A stretch of 64,000 bases of DNA from Tanypteryx hageni (GCA_028673005.1 CM054115.1:189538548-189602547), one strand, 5' to 3'. Counted from the first letter of the stretch, positions 36,097-48,099 are shown. Notes: generated by a model not told the origin, from the letters alone. A program made the numbers and translations.

Positions 36097-37718
36097 CCCT
36101 TTCACTCTGACGGCATTTGCCTTTTTTAATCCCAGAAAGCTCGCGCCTAATTTTTGAAAATTTCAAGTGTTTTTTAAATATTTTTTTGCGAGCCTAATTT
36201 TTGGTCTAGGATATCGAAATTTTTAATGGGTTTTGAAAACAAATTGCAGTTTAAAGCTAAAAAGTTTTATATGAGAAAAAGCAATATTTATTTTTATAAA
36301 AAAAAGTTTGAACAAAAAACGTTTTTATGGAAAAAAAATAATTTTCAAAATTATATAACTTCATAACCTCAACTTTTATCATAGATTTGCACATATATTA
36401 TGAAATATTGCATTGTGCACTCTAACATTTCCAAATTTGATTCAATATTCCCTTTTTATTCATGAGATATAAAACAATGTGAAAAAGTACATTTCACCAC
36501 GTCAGCATTTGTTTGGCCAAACACTCCCCATGTAAGCCTTTGATACATCTAATGCAAACAGTTTGGGATCTTTTTCTTCTATTCTTAGCGCTGCAAACAC
36601 AACAGTTAGTCTCTTTTCTTCATCAAGTTGTTGAACACACACTTTAGGTGTCTTTTCCCTCATTGAAAACCACTCATTACCTAAATGCTCAATTATATTT
36701 ACTACATATGTTAGCCTCGATTGCAGTTTCCCAGGTCCTTTGAAATTTTCTTTATATAGAATATAGCTATTCAAAACCATACTTGAAATTATATTGAACG
36801 CAACTTTTTTCCAATATTTTACACTTTCTTTCATCCATGTAAGTATACAGCATTATATCAGAGGTGTCAATCCCCCCCATAAATTTATTGTAACTGCAAA
36901 TTATTTCCAGTTTCAGTGTAATTTTTTCTTTCCCATTTATGGTAGACTTTATTTCCTTATCCAATGCAGTTGCTTTACTAGGGAGAAGCCATTATAGAAA
37001 TTTATATCAGCTCCAGGTAGCACAATTTATTACACCGATAAAAAGTCTCTGAAGCACTCAAAAAGTAATTACTGACAACAGAATACAGGTTCACCAAATA
37101 AAATGCACACGAGGAATACAACATGTCCTCTGGGTAACCATCTACACAACCAAGTGAAAGAAATAGTCTCAACCGCAAGGGGGAATGAAGGAAAATGCAT
37201 GAACAGAAAAAACTATGACAATGTGATAGTATATATATCAAATGAATATAGGATGAAAAATACTCTACAAATTGTTGCTCCATGTCATATTACCAGTGAG
37301 CGAGACTCAAGAGACCTCCGACAAAGTTGAGCCGTAGGTTACGTTACAAGAGAGTGAGATTGATAATCAAGAGAGAAAATAAAAGAAAAAAAATCCTCAG
37401 AAAATTTTGGTAAGCACTTCGTCTCATATGACGTATCAGCTTTTGGATTGTGATGAAAATGCAACAACAGGCACGCTTATGAAAGAATGGAGAAAGACAG
37501 CGTGCGTAATCAACTGCCATGAAGGATATTTTGGATGATGACGCACTGAGAATTAGCTGCGTCAGACGGATGGGGAAAAGACAATTACTTTTGTTTATGT
37601 AAAATACTAAAATCGTAAAGAGGAATACCATTTCAAAAGTAAATATAAACATGCATATCATCTTCAGTTTGGTGGTAATTATAACTCAAAGTGCGATCAA
37701 TAAAGATTTTAAACAGGG
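36097..37718 (-). mobile_element. piggyBac element, internally deleted
   Basis: Bounded by TTAA at 36093-36096 and 37719-37722, with terminal CCCT...AGGG, the piggyBac signature. Beyond these bases the two ends are not clearly repeated, so the right limit is less certain. The transposase remnant lies at 36502-36964. The rest (36965-37718) has no transposase similarity. Confidence 0.55.
36502..36964 (-). pseudogene. piggyBac transposase C-terminal fragment (PGBD4-like)
   Basis: Two overlapping - strand frames read YNKFMGGIDTSDIMLYTYMD then VKYWKKVAFNIISSMVLNSY and ILYKENFKGPGKLQSRLTYV. This is the end of the DDE_Tnp_1_7 domain, including the third catalytic Asp region (GGIDTSD). A frameshift lies near 36835. 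The N-terminal two thirds and the first two catalytic Asp residues are missing. Confidence 0.82.
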
Positions 37719-37876
37719 TTAAAGCTAGAGCCGATATATCGGCACCTTGAGCGTCTAAGGGATAATATATTGGAGGGGGCCCATGTGAGTGCATTGCCCC
37801 AGGGCCCCACCTGCTCTTAATCCATCCCTGCTCGCAGGCCTGATCTAGCCCATGGGTCGTAGTTTGCCCACCCCTG

Positions 37877-38994
37877 TATAAAACCACAAAATAGCACGAA
37901 CAAAACAAGCAATATAAAAATAATTTTATAAATAACTTGTATAGATAATACCTTCATATGCATTAACTTATTTTTATTTACATTAACTCAGATAACATGA
38001 TTTACATTGAACTTCGGTCAAGTTTGGAGTCTTTCTAGTTCTGCCACTTTGGTTACAGACGTTATCCCATATGACTTTACTGCTCTCTAGTTCCCATCAA
38101 GTGCAATCACTGCAATTTTTTTCATCAGAACCCCTGCTCTAGAATATTCCTTAATAAATAGGTGTATTACGTTATTTCATTCAGGTGTCATGTCTTTACA
38201 AGAATGTCTAAAGTAAAATAATGTAGTATGGATGTTATACTTCATAATGCTCTGTTATGAATGATTACATTGACTATTTCTATCAATACATAGTTTAAAA
38301 ATTGAAGTGATTCATGATTTACAATGTACATTTTGATTGGTTTTAGTACAAAACAAAAAAATGTTAATTAACAGTAAGCAAACGGGTATAGCCTTTGCAT
38401 TCCTATCAAAATTTGTTACTCATGTAAAAAACATTTAAATCTTGGACTTTTGACCTGAAAATGTCGACCTTTACGCATAATTCTAAATTATACTCAGTCA
38501 ATTATTGAAATGAAAGCCAATTTGACAACTCTGATTTTAAAATTGGAAATTTGCCTCTAATTATTTACTTATTGATTTAGTTGCACAGAAAAACTGCATG
38601 ATCCATATCATCTATTATCCTTAGAGGAAGCCTTACGAATGACCTCCATTAATTTTTCAACTTTGGAAAACAAATTTAAAGTGCAAAGTTTTGTAAATTG
38701 TCAAAATACTAATTCCAGTTTTTCAGATTCTTAAAAGTGTAAATTATAATTACTTTTCTTCACAAAATACTAAAATGTTAGGAGTAATATTAGGAAGTTA
38801 GGAGTAATATTATTGAACTCTGTGATAAAATTCATTACTATGTCAAACCACCATTATTCCAACCAAATTTCTCTTGACAAAATCTTCCATTATTATTTAC
38901 ACACATCAAATTGCTTTTTAATAAACAAGATTTCGAGATATGTTAATATTGGCCGGGAATATAAAAAAATTATTCATTGCCATAATGTACGAAG
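37877..38994 (+). other. Intronic span without recognised feature
   Basis: AT-rich intron sequence; no gene or repeat identified. Confidence 0.4.
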
Positions 38995-39545
38995 TTGGAC
39001 AATAAAGTAACCAGACTGATTCTGTAAAAAAAAATATTTTATCACCCAGCTTGAGTGGGTTTGGTCACCTCCTAACATCTCTTCACATCATCTCTGCCAT
39101 GCCTGAAAACCATTTTCTGAGTCCTTTCAGCATTGCTGCCACATTGCTCTGAATGGCTTCCATTAATTCAAAATGAGATCCTTGGAAGTTTTTCAGTTTT
39201 GGAAACATAAATCACATGGGGCAATATCAGGCAAGTACTGATATTTGTTATTTGACCAAAATTTGCCTGTGTGAGGTGCAATGACATGATGTATAATCTA
39301 CTTGTCTAGCAAAAGATTCAGTGCATTGCCATAAACGTTCCAAAACTTACCTTTTGGAATGTTTGGTTGACTGTTGCAGAGGAACAAATTCTTGAAAAAC
39401 TCCTCGCGGATCTCATTTTGAATCAATTTAAGACAGTCAGTGCATTGTGATGGCAGTAATGAAAGTCCTTTGGGATGCGAGTATAAATTCAGAAGGGGAC
39501 CACAACCACTAACAGAATCAGTCTGATTAATTTGTCAGACCTTGA
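38995..39545 (-). mobile_element. Mariner-like transposon relic
   Basis: On the - strand, frames with several shifts give LPDIAPCDLCF, FPKLKNFQGSHFELMEAIQS and NVAAMLKGLRK, the C-terminal part of a mariner transposase around the last catalytic Asp (PDxAPCD). The flanks carry inverted repeats of about 25-30 bp sharing CAGACTGATTCTGT (about 39010 and 39513). The element is only ~550 bp, so the N-terminus and most of the catalytic domain are deleted. Confidence 0.65.
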
Positions 39546-40135
39546 ATGCCATGTAAAATATGATTTGTTAAGAGATTTTATAAATAATTCCCAACTCCAC
39601 ATGAATGATTATTGCCTTCTATTAACCCACATCAAAATCTCTAAAAACAAGACAAATAAAAGGCAGATGTGAGCGTTTCCCATAATATTGAACCACTACT
39701 TTTAAAATAAATTTTCTCAACTACAGAAAAAGACAGGAGGAATATTGTATACTACTGAGAACTCGAACTCTGAAACTCTTAAATTGTGATGTTTTGTATA
39801 GTCAAGTGATTATTGTGTGTACCACCTGGGTTGAAGTCTGACAAATTGTAGATGTTCATAATAAGTCAAATCAAAGTCAAAACGTGAATGCACATTTGGG
39901 CAAATTCAGAAAATGAACCAAACATGTTGTCTCAAGAAAGTGTGCCTAACTGATAAATGTTAAAATGACAACATGTGCTACTCTTAAATACCAAAGTTTT
40001 CAAGAAATTGTCTCATGATTTTGCATAAATTTCAATCTTTGATGAAATATTAACAGATATTTATTATTTATATGTAGCAACAGATGATCAAAAGAACAGA
40101 CTAACTAAAGACATGTAAAGTTCTGTTAATTTCAG
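39546..40135 (+). other. End of the receptor intron
   Basis: No recognised element. The intron ends with TTCTGTTAATTTCAG, a pyrimidine-rich acceptor. Confidence 0.5.
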
Positions 40136-40523
40136 TAGAGATGGTTCTACACGAAGGAGCACAGCAACAAATGTGAGCATGCTGAATCGGTCAGCTTCGA
40201 GGAGTAAAGCAGCAGCACTTGCATTGGCATCCACTGCTAGCACAACTCCCAGGCAAAGGGAGGAAGAGACTTCACTGGTGTCATCACCAGATGGCACCCC
40301 AGTCATGCATACAAATTTTCATGGACGTCAACGGCAACACAGTCATCACATTAAAAATCCTCCAAATCAAGGACAAAACATTAAAGTAACTGCTCAAGAA
40401 AAGGGAGGAAAATTGCTGCTGCTGACTCCAAACAAAGGAAAAAATCTTCCTGGCAATGGAATCAATAAAAACAACGATGGTGCAAAACAAGCTAAAGAGA
40501 TAATATCTGGAAATTGCTCTTAG
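40136..40523 (+). CDS. AKHR: AKH/GnRH-type receptor last exon (C-terminal tail)
   Basis: The terminal exon completes the Asn codon split across the 12.25-kb intron and continues RDGSTRRSTATNVSMLNRSA, ending with TAG at 40521-40523. It encodes a hydrophilic cytoplasmic tail of about 129 residues, rich in Ser/Thr (candidate phosphorylation and arrestin sites) and then Asn/Lys/Gly, finishing IISGNCS. The NRDGSTRR start after helix 8 agrees with the receptor tail context. The frame has no interruption, so the gene looks functional in this part. Confidence 0.85.
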
Positions 40524-41205
40524 TCAATCATTTTCATTTCAGGGCAATTCAGGACTTACTATTTGAATGCTAACTTTATAGTTGTGTGAATGTGTGTTTG
40601 GATTCGGTGTGTTATCAAAGGAATTACTATGGGAAAAACATTGTATATAATTAAAGAGACAAACAATGTGTTAAAGGTGTCAAACTTATACCCTAAGAAA
40701 ATTGAACTTCTTGTTACATTAATTTACTGAGTGTTATTTTATTGCCCATTTATTATCATTATCATGTACATATGCATAACAGCATAAAAATATAAATAAA
40801 AATAAATGTTATGTAATTATATTTAAAATCCACAATTTGGTAGTGAGAACACTTTTTAAAATGTCCATTGTTAAAACTTGATATATTTTCCAAGACGTGA
40901 CTTAAGAAACATACAGCTGTCTTACATGGCCAAATCCTTTTTTGTGATGATCAATACCGGTAAGATTTGAATAAACTCTCTAAATTTTATATTTTAATGT
41001 AATATATGAACTCATATTTAATGAGTAATGAGTGTATACTGTGTATAATTTATTTAAACTCTGCTTTGATGCTTTGAGATAATCAAGAGCTATTTCTTTA
41101 AGTTACTCATTTCCAAGGTCTCACTTTCTGTAATATACATATTTTTTCTATTTATGGGTATTATATACCTGCCATGATTGTAAGTGATAATATTCAATTT
41201 TAAAT
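40524..41205 (+). other. Receptor 3' UTR and downstream spacer
   Basis: Two overlapping AATAAA signals (40795-40800 and 40801-40806) give a probable polyadenylation site about 300 bp after the stop. The rest is AT-rich spacer. Confidence 0.55.
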
Positions 41206-41910
41206 TACCGTATTTACCCAAATCCAAAACAAGGTTTTTTTCCAAATTTCAGCTTGCAAAAATCGTGGGGTCATCTTAAACTCAAGTATGAAGTCGTATA
41301 CTAGCAATACATCACGGTCAATTTATCATGTCAATTTAATGTGCATCAATTCAACACGAGTCAATGCATTACATAACAAACTCATTGCACATTAATGCAT
41401 CCTACGTTAATTCATCACTAGACAAATTCGTCGTGAGACAAATTGAAAGGTGTAACACCATGACTAGTGTTCAGCAGAAGGGGGGCAGGGAGCGATGAAC
41501 TGCCATGCAACAAATTTTTCATGCGGCGAACTGCAACGAATTGACACATAAGTTGTTGTAGAACCGTAGGAAGTATGGTTACATGTTTAATTGATGTTTT
41601 TTTAAACAAATGAAACAAAATAATAGTATCTATTAAATTTTTCATTTCAAACTTACAATCCGGATTTCAATTAATATAGTATTAAGTTTTAAAATACATT
41701 TTTAAAATTTTTTTCTCAAACAAAAATTTGTAAAAACCATTTCCATTGATGAACGAACTAGTATACCTATACTGAATGTGTGTTCGAAATATACACCAAA
41801 TACATTCAGTGAGAAATTAGGCCATAAAATCTTTTTTCTGCTTTGGTAGTCTGCTAAAAGGGGGAATAGTCTTAGATTCCGGGTCGTCTTGGATTCGGAT
41901 AAATACGGTA
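41206..41910. mobile_element. pogo/Tigger-like MITE
   Basis: The ends TACCGTATTTACCCAAATCC and the inverted partner GGATTCGGATAAATACGGTA form terminal repeats that begin with TA. The ACCGTATTTA-type terminus is known from pogo/Tigger-like Tc1-mariner MITEs. The ~700-bp interior has no transposase. Confidence 0.72.
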
Positions 41911-42906
41911 GTTCATGTGAATTATGCTTAATACATTCACTTCATTTTAATGTATTTCTAAAATTTCTACTTTCTGCCAACATGTAAATACTGTTTTACT
42001 TAAGTACAAATTTGTTGTAGAATTGCATACAAAAATGTTCAAGGGACAATTTTAGCTGTCATTAATTTTCCACTTAAAATTTTTAACTGTTTTGTTGTAA
42101 TGGTGTTATATGAAAATTAAGTAGAAATTTTCACATACCAATTGTTTAGTATTTAATGTACATATTTATGTGAATATAAAATGGTCAGGTTAGACCATAC
42201 AATTATTGTCGGTAATTTTTGTCTAAATTGATCTAATTGAATATTTTATAACCCCCAGCATCCTTATAACCTCTATATATCTATTATAAATAGCTGCTCC
42301 TTACATAGGATATAAGGTACTTCAAGAAGGGTTACAGAGCAGAACTTTGGCATGCCGATAGATTATTGGGTACAACCAACAGGAAAAAATCCAAAAATTT
42401 GTATTTTTAGGGTAGATTTTTAATCCAGTTGTTTGATTTCTAGCCTTATAAGAAAAGCATGGAAATCATTGCATGGCTTTATAAAATTCCATTTTTAAAT
42501 TAGTTCAAGTTAAGATCAGAACTCAGGAAATGAACAGATCTATAGCTGAAGGAACAAGGTTTATTATTTTTATAGAATGATGAGTTTTCCTAGAAAGTTT
42601 ACAGAGAGCCACATATGCTTCTGTGAACTCAAGTTCATGAGTTGACATTGCTAGAAAAGAAATTCAACAAACAAATTATTTCTTGCACCAGTAACTGTAT
42701 AAATATTGAAAAACTATCATAATAGAAGTAAATAAAAAATTTATTTCGTAATTTTTTTTAATTCCAAGTTTCATTAGGTCCAAAGAAGGATAACCACTCC
42801 TTTGGCAAGCCACAGCTGATACAAACAAAATAAAATCGGGGATGTTAAACTCAAATTATCCCAATATGTAGTATAGAATAATTTCAAGTATATTCATGTT
42901 AAAACA
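41911..42906. other. Intergenic span without recognised feature
   Basis: AT-rich; no gene or repeat identified. Confidence 0.4.
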
Positions 42907-43485
42907 AAATCGAATGATATCTCGTATTTATGCGACATATCATCATATATCTTTTGCAGACCCTTTTTTCATAAAAATGATATGGCACAAAAATAAAAGG
43001 TACTTTATTTTTGGCGATTTTTAGAAAAATTTGGTTTGCTCAAAAATGGCTCCAGAAAATTATATTAAAATCAATCTAATTGTAGAGCTTGATGTCACAA
43101 ATAATACCCTGTAAGCCATATATCTCTAAAAGTCACTATATGGTGTCCAGTGGCATTACAGTGTATGCTGAACTACCTTATATTGTCACGCCTCCACCGC
43201 GAACCATTCAAAATCTTATTACAGGCTTATGGTTAAACTAAATCAATGATCTTATATTTGGGAACAATATCATTCATAAAAGTGATTCTAAAAAGATGAA
43301 TGATATTGTGAAACAATTAAGGGTACTTAATTCTTGGATATTTTGAAACAAAAATTTACTCAAAAATGGCTTTAAGGATTTTGATTAAAATCCATCCAAT
43401 CATACAGCCAGATGTCACAAATAATACTAACTAAGCTATATGTCCCAAAAATTACTATATATCGTCCAGTGGCATTATTTCTGTA
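42907..43485 (+). repeat. ~337-bp satellite dimer, second locus
   Basis: Two tandem monomers (starts near 42907 and 43243) match those at 23746-26110 in order and spacing. They share AATCGAATGATATCTCGTAT, CTCAAAAATGGCTCCAG, GATGTCACAAATAATAC and CCAGTGGCATTA. The second monomer stops matching just after CCAGTGGCATTA near 43485. Confidence 0.82.
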
Positions 43486-44290
43486 CAAGACGCTCAGCGC
43501 ATGCGTCGGAGGGGAGGGGGAACTCAGGGATTCCCTAGTCTAAAATTCCACACTTCTCTGTTAAGGGTACTCCTCCGAGCTCCTTCGTTGGTTGTTCTTC
43601 CAGATATCCTCCAGAAGGCGCAGCGGGAGCACGGCTACAGTGACCCTTTGAGGGATTTTAGGGAACCACTAGGAGTAGAAGATTTAGCCGGTTGGTTGAA
43701 TACTAATACATTTGGCAACAGCAGTTGTTATCTGGGTTCGATGGAGGGAGGTGAAGATAAAGCCTGGTGAAGATGGCTTAAATGACACGAACAACATTTC
43801 ATCGCGTCCAGTCAAATCTCCCGACTGACGCGTGGAGTTCGTAATCTGTACTCCTGAACCTTTTTTTTCTCGCTCGCAACTTTCATAACCTTACTTCATG
43901 CGAAGAATGTTTATTCTGAAGGACTAAACCGACTGCTCAAGAACTTATGAAAAGTATTCAAGAGATGTACTATATACACTCATTTCCAAAAGTATTCCAA
44001 CAATTTGAGCAGCGTCGCTTTCGAGGCAGACTGAATTTTAACTTTCTATCTACTTGAATGTTATGTCAGGGAATATTATTGTAGAAAATACGACATTCTT
44101 GCATATCGACCAGAGTTTCAGAGATTATTCCACAACTTGGGCGATCGTTTGTATGTATTATTCCCCATTGTTGTTTCTTTCATCGAGATGATAGCGTAAG
44201 CAGGCCCATGAGATTGTTTTTTTGTCCAAGTGAGGGGTTGTTGGAGGAGGGCTGAAGTAAAACTCACTGCGTAATTAGTTCTCATAACTA
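43486..44290. other. Span without recognised gene
   Basis: An 89-codon frame at 43501-43770 has no identifiable domain. This may be the unrecognised 5' part of the hAT element that follows. Confidence 0.35.
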
Positions 44291-45490
44291 ATGAGTGGAC
44301 ATATTAATGGGTTGCAGAGTAAAGTTATCGAGGCCTATCCTTTAGCAATATTTACGCATTGCTACGCTCACGTTTTGAACTTAGTTCTGAAGCAAATCCT
44401 CTTGAATATCAAGGAATGTAGATTGTTTTTCCAAACTATCAGTGGATTGGCAGCATATTTTTCTAAATCATCGAAAAGAGTAAATGCTTTGCAAGATTTT
44501 GTTGCTAAAAAATTACCCTCCATCGCACCAACCAGATGGAATTTTACTTCCCGTTTATCAAACCCAGTAAAACGCCACAGAAGTCAACTTATTGCATTTT
44601 TTGAACACATTGTGGAGAATTCTGGGGATTGGGACGTGGATGCTGTAATCAAAGCTCGTGGTTTTCTGTATTTCTTGCAAGATTTTCAAAAAAAATTTTT
44701 GCTAGAAATTTTTTATGTTCTGTTTGGCTATATTGATGTTTTGAATAATATATTGCAAACATCATCCTATGACATATTGTACTGTTGTAAAAAAGTGCAT
44801 GATACTATGAAATAGCTTAGGAATGACAAGGAACATGGGTTTGATGATATTTGGGTTTCTGCAAAGGAAAAGCATACGGTTGAGTCGTCGAAGCCTAAAA
44901 GACGAAAAGGATCTATAGAAGAGGAGAAGAGCGCGTGCCTTCGATTATACCAGAGAATAGTCGACTGCATGTGCCTGGAGATGGAAGAAAGATACTCTTC
45001 ACTTTCGAAACTTGAGTTTTTTCAACTCCTTTGTAGCGAAAGATATGATCAGTATGCGAAAACTTTTCCTGATGGTATTCTAGAAAAATTAAAGGATTTC
45101 TACGGACCAGTTTTTGACTACGCTCGCCTAAAAAATGAACTAAAAGTGCTCTTTTCTTCTGATGAATTTGCGAGGAAACCAGTGCATCACCTATTAAAAT
45201 TCATGCAAGAAAATCAGCTTCAGGTTGCATTCAAGGAGATTTATAAATTAGCGGAACTTATCATGACGATTCCGAGTTCTACTGCTACAGTCGAGCGTTC
45301 TTTTTCGGCTATGAAGAGAATACATACGTGTTATATAGGAACACAAACACAGGAAAGGTTATGCGGCCTAAGTTCACTCGCCATTGAAAAGACATTGCTG
45401 GTGGAACTGAAGAAAAGACCTTCATTTTATGATGATGTGCTAACAAAATTCCTAAAGCAAAACAGGAGATTGGAACTGGTGTATAAATAA
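44291..45490 (+). pseudogene. hAT transposase, ZMYM1-like, 5'-truncated with one stop
   Basis: The frame opens at SGHINGLQSKVIEAYPLA with the hallmark THCYAHVLNLVLKQ (RNase H-like hAT domain, DUF4371 type), followed by APTRWNFTSRL. It ends with a hAT dimerisation domain, IPSSTATVERSFSAMKRIHT then LCGLSSLAIEK. Only one in-frame TAG (44813-44815, after HDTMK) interrupts about 400 codons; reading continues in the same frame to TAA at 45488. The N-terminal part with the zinc finger and first catalytic Asp is absent. A probable right terminus of the element is the CGACGCCACTG string ending at 45971. The single stop and lack of frameshifts suggest a fairly young copy. Confidence 0.85.
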
Positions 45491-45989
45491 GTAAGTAAAA
45501 TGAGTTTTTTAAGCCTTTCTTTGATTCAATCCGGAAAATAATATTTTCCCAAGTGATTACTTTTTCAGATTTCTGTGCGTATTATATGGTTGTACATATT
45601 TAAAAATCGTAACAAAACACAGATAATTCGTACCTCACTCTAGTATCTTCTCACAACGAAGCGTTAACCATTCTCACATAAACGGTGCGCATGATGCATA
45701 GCTCAAGTCTATTTGACGGGGAACCTTTGTGTTGTCCATAATTATGGATTGTATAGTTAAAATCATATCAGTTAGTAAATTAAAGTATTCAAAATTATTC
45801 TAAGATTAATTGCATTAGACCAATTAAGAAGAGCGCTCTCTTAAAACTTTCACACGTCGATAAAAATGCAATCGTACGTTCAAATTAACACGTGAATTTT
45901 GTAGCGCGGGTTGCATAACCCCCCTCCCCAATAAAAGCACACCCAACCTAAATGGGCACGCGACGCCACTGAACAGCACACTTATTTTT

Positions 45990-47734
45990 CCCAACTTGAA
46001 ATGGCACACTGGGGTCTCTCAGACCCCATGAAGATTCGGTGTCCTGTAAATTTACAGTTAGCCAATGAAGAACATACATTTAATTTATCTGACATTTGTA
46101 AACATATCAACAAGAATAAACACTTAAAACAGCGAAATTAACAATATTTTTTTAAATAAAAATAAAATCTTTTTTTGAGGCCAGGTTGATTTTTCAAATG
46201 TTTATTGATTTCACAAAATTATTGCACACAATAAAATTGACCAAAAGCTATAAAGCATACATTTTTTTAATTCTAAAGAAACACATCATTATCTGTAAAA
46301 ATACAGTGGAGTCTTGTTCATAAGAAGTAGGTTTGTCAGAGCTTCGAATTTGGTGAATTCACTGCCCACATTCCACACAAAGGATTGCTCTGTGATCATT
46401 ACACATGGGTTTCTTACACACATTACCAATTAATTTTGTTTTTCGGTCCTTTGTGCGATCATAGTAGAAACACCTAATTTTTTTATTCCAAGTAATTGGG
46501 GTTTCTTGGGGTGATGACGTTGCTCCTAAAAGCTCTTCGATCCTGACCTTCAACGATCTCCTCAAGGATGTTGACTGTAATCTAGCCTTCAAGTGGGGTT
46601 CAATCATGGAATACCCTAGTTCAAAAAGAAAATCTTTCCTTTTAATTGGTTTTTGCCAATTCTTTAAAGTATATAACACCATGGCATTAATTCCACACTG
46701 ATCCAGCATTCCAAAGAAGAACCTAAGGGGCCAAAGATTGGTTTTTCTGGCAGTTGTGTATGTGTGGCATAACTGATCAAAAGAATCAGACCCCTTACCC
46801 ACATAAGGAATTGCATTTACCATATAAAATGTCTTCGCATCATTCAGGCTCACGATCTTCATCCCATATTTATCTGGTTTCGAAGGTATATACATTCTGA
46901 AAGCACAGCATCCCCTGTAGTTCAAAACCTGCTCATCAATAGTCAAATATTCAAAAGGAGAATACAATTCCTGCCACTTAGCAATAAATATTAGCCAAAT
47001 CTCATGGATGGGAGCGAGCTTGTCATGCTGTTGCCGTTCTTGGCGAACTAATTTGGGGCCAGATAAGTGAGTAATAATGTTTTTTTTTCTTACCTCGACC
47101 TCTTTTTGAAGGGACATCTACACTCCATTTGTACTGGTTCTTTCCCCTCAACATAGCGGTCTTTTTCTTTTTCAAGGGTGGTTCAATTTCTACCTTTTCT
47201 TCCTCCACATCTTCTTCCGTGTCTGAGCAATCCTGATAGTTGTCAAAACCGGGCTCTTCACTCTCGATTTCACTATCTTCTCGACCAAATATCTCAGGGG
47301 TTTCCTTTTCTTCTTCATCCAACTCGAAGAGCGCTCTCCGAATCTCCTCAGGATCAGTATAACGGGGCTTGGTTTGGTTGACAATCGAAGTCATAATGCT
47401 AAAATAATATAGAGATGTATTTTCATGAAAAATACTGTCAAGGAAGCGATTAATTTATCTGAACTGACGAAAAGTGTTAAAAAATTTATTACTCACTGAC
47501 TGGATAATTGCACTCAATCCAGCACACTGGGGTCTCCCAGACCCCAAATGATATGCAGCTCCTCTCAGCACGGCAACCAGACTTCTACTGGCCTGGCTGA
47601 GGATCTCGATTTACAGAGAGATAGTTACATTTTATTTACATGAAGACACAGTGCAATCACAACAATGAAACTCAGAAATGAAACAAAGTTAAAGACCGGT
47701 GGAGTCTGAGAGACCCCAGTGTGCTGTTGCAGGG
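45990..47734 (-). mobile_element. piggyBac element with palindromic TIRs
   Basis: The right end is AGGG followed by TTAA (47735-47738). The left end starts CCCAACTT at 45990 after TTTT, a decayed TTAA. Both ends hold GCACACTGGGGTCTCTCAGA in inverted orientation (46004 and 47704-47724), and a third copy lies inside at 47521-47546. The motif GGGGTCT-CTC-AGACCCC is itself a hairpin. Internal repeats at unequal spacing from the two ends are usual for piggyBac. Confidence 0.85.
46359..47394 (-). pseudogene. piggyBac transposase (PGBD-like), deleted and frameshifted
   Basis: The start ATG is at 47394. The acidic N-terminal region (DEEEKETPEIFG) is followed by a basic KRGRGKKKKH stretch, where a frameshift in an A-run (about 47083-47090) moves to the second frame. 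This has HLSGPKLVRQERQQ, then DKLAPIHEIW, LTIDEQVLNYRGCCAFRMYI (first catalytic Asp), PSKPDKYGMK, and after VGKG directly SDSFDQLCHTYTTARKTNLW. The DNWFTS-type segment with the second Asp is therefore missing. A second deletion probably lies before DKLAPI. The C-terminal Cys-rich finger is kept (CFYYD, CKKPMC, CVECGQ). It cannot be catalytic. Confidence 0.88.
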
Positions 47735-47738
47735 TTAA

Positions 47739-47961
47739 TAGGAAATAGGGAGTTTAGGTTCTTGGATCTCATATTCTAAACATTTTTTTAGAATATTGTT
47801 TTGACCGGTATTTAAATACGTAAAATAATACCGTATTCACTAGCATAATCCCATAATTCTCAAATAGTATTTAAAATATTAAATAAAAATATTAATCGTA
47901 TTTTTTGCAATTTATTTATCCATCTCAGACCCAGAATAAGTATAACAAGTGGCATAAGCAA
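47739..47961. other. Short spacer
   Basis: AT-rich sequence between the piggyBac and the fold-back element; nothing recognised. Confidence 0.4.
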
Positions 47962-48021
47962 ATAAAATGCCTTCATTGAAAAAAGACGAACTTTGTATTT
48001 CCACAAAATTTTTAATTTAAA

Positions 48022-48059
48022 CACCACCGGTTTCACTACGATCATAGCATCATCAGGTG
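48022..48059 (-). ncRNA. Hammerhead motif with mutated cleavage base
   Basis: On the - strand: CAC, CTGATGA, stem II GCTA/TAGT, GAA, ACCGGT, then G, GTG. The core is kept but the cleavage position is G instead of A/C/U, which should abolish self-cleavage. The opposite arm has C there. Confidence 0.65.
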
Positions 48060-48061
48060 AT

Positions 48062-48099
48062 CACCTGATGATACTACAATCGCAGTGAAACCGGTCGTG
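48062..48099 (+). ncRNA. Hammerhead ribozyme motif
   Basis: CAC (stem I), CTGATGA, extra T, stem II ACTAC/GCAGT with one A-C mismatch and an AATC loop, GAA, self-complementary ACCGGT, cleavage base C, GTG. Confidence 0.75.

Larger units (their letters stand above)
35901..37830. mobile_element. hAT-like element, 8-bp TSD, carrying a piggyBac
   Basis: The ends CAGTGGGGGATTAA (35901) and TTAATCCATCCCTG (ending 37830) are imperfect inverted repeats. The flanks CTTGCAGG (35893-35900) and CTCGCAGG (37831-37838) match at 7 of 8 bases. Most of the interior is a piggyBac insertion (36097-37718). Without it the element is only about 300 bp, so it is a MITE. Confidence 0.65.

Noticed and set aside
36502..37722. 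piggyBac as the source of the outer TIR element
   Set aside because: The outer ends have 8-bp flanking duplications (hAT-like), while the piggyBac is bounded by TTAA; they are separate insertions.
43501..43770. 89-codon frame as a gene
   Set aside because: No recognisable motif; probably part of repeat DNA next to the hAT.
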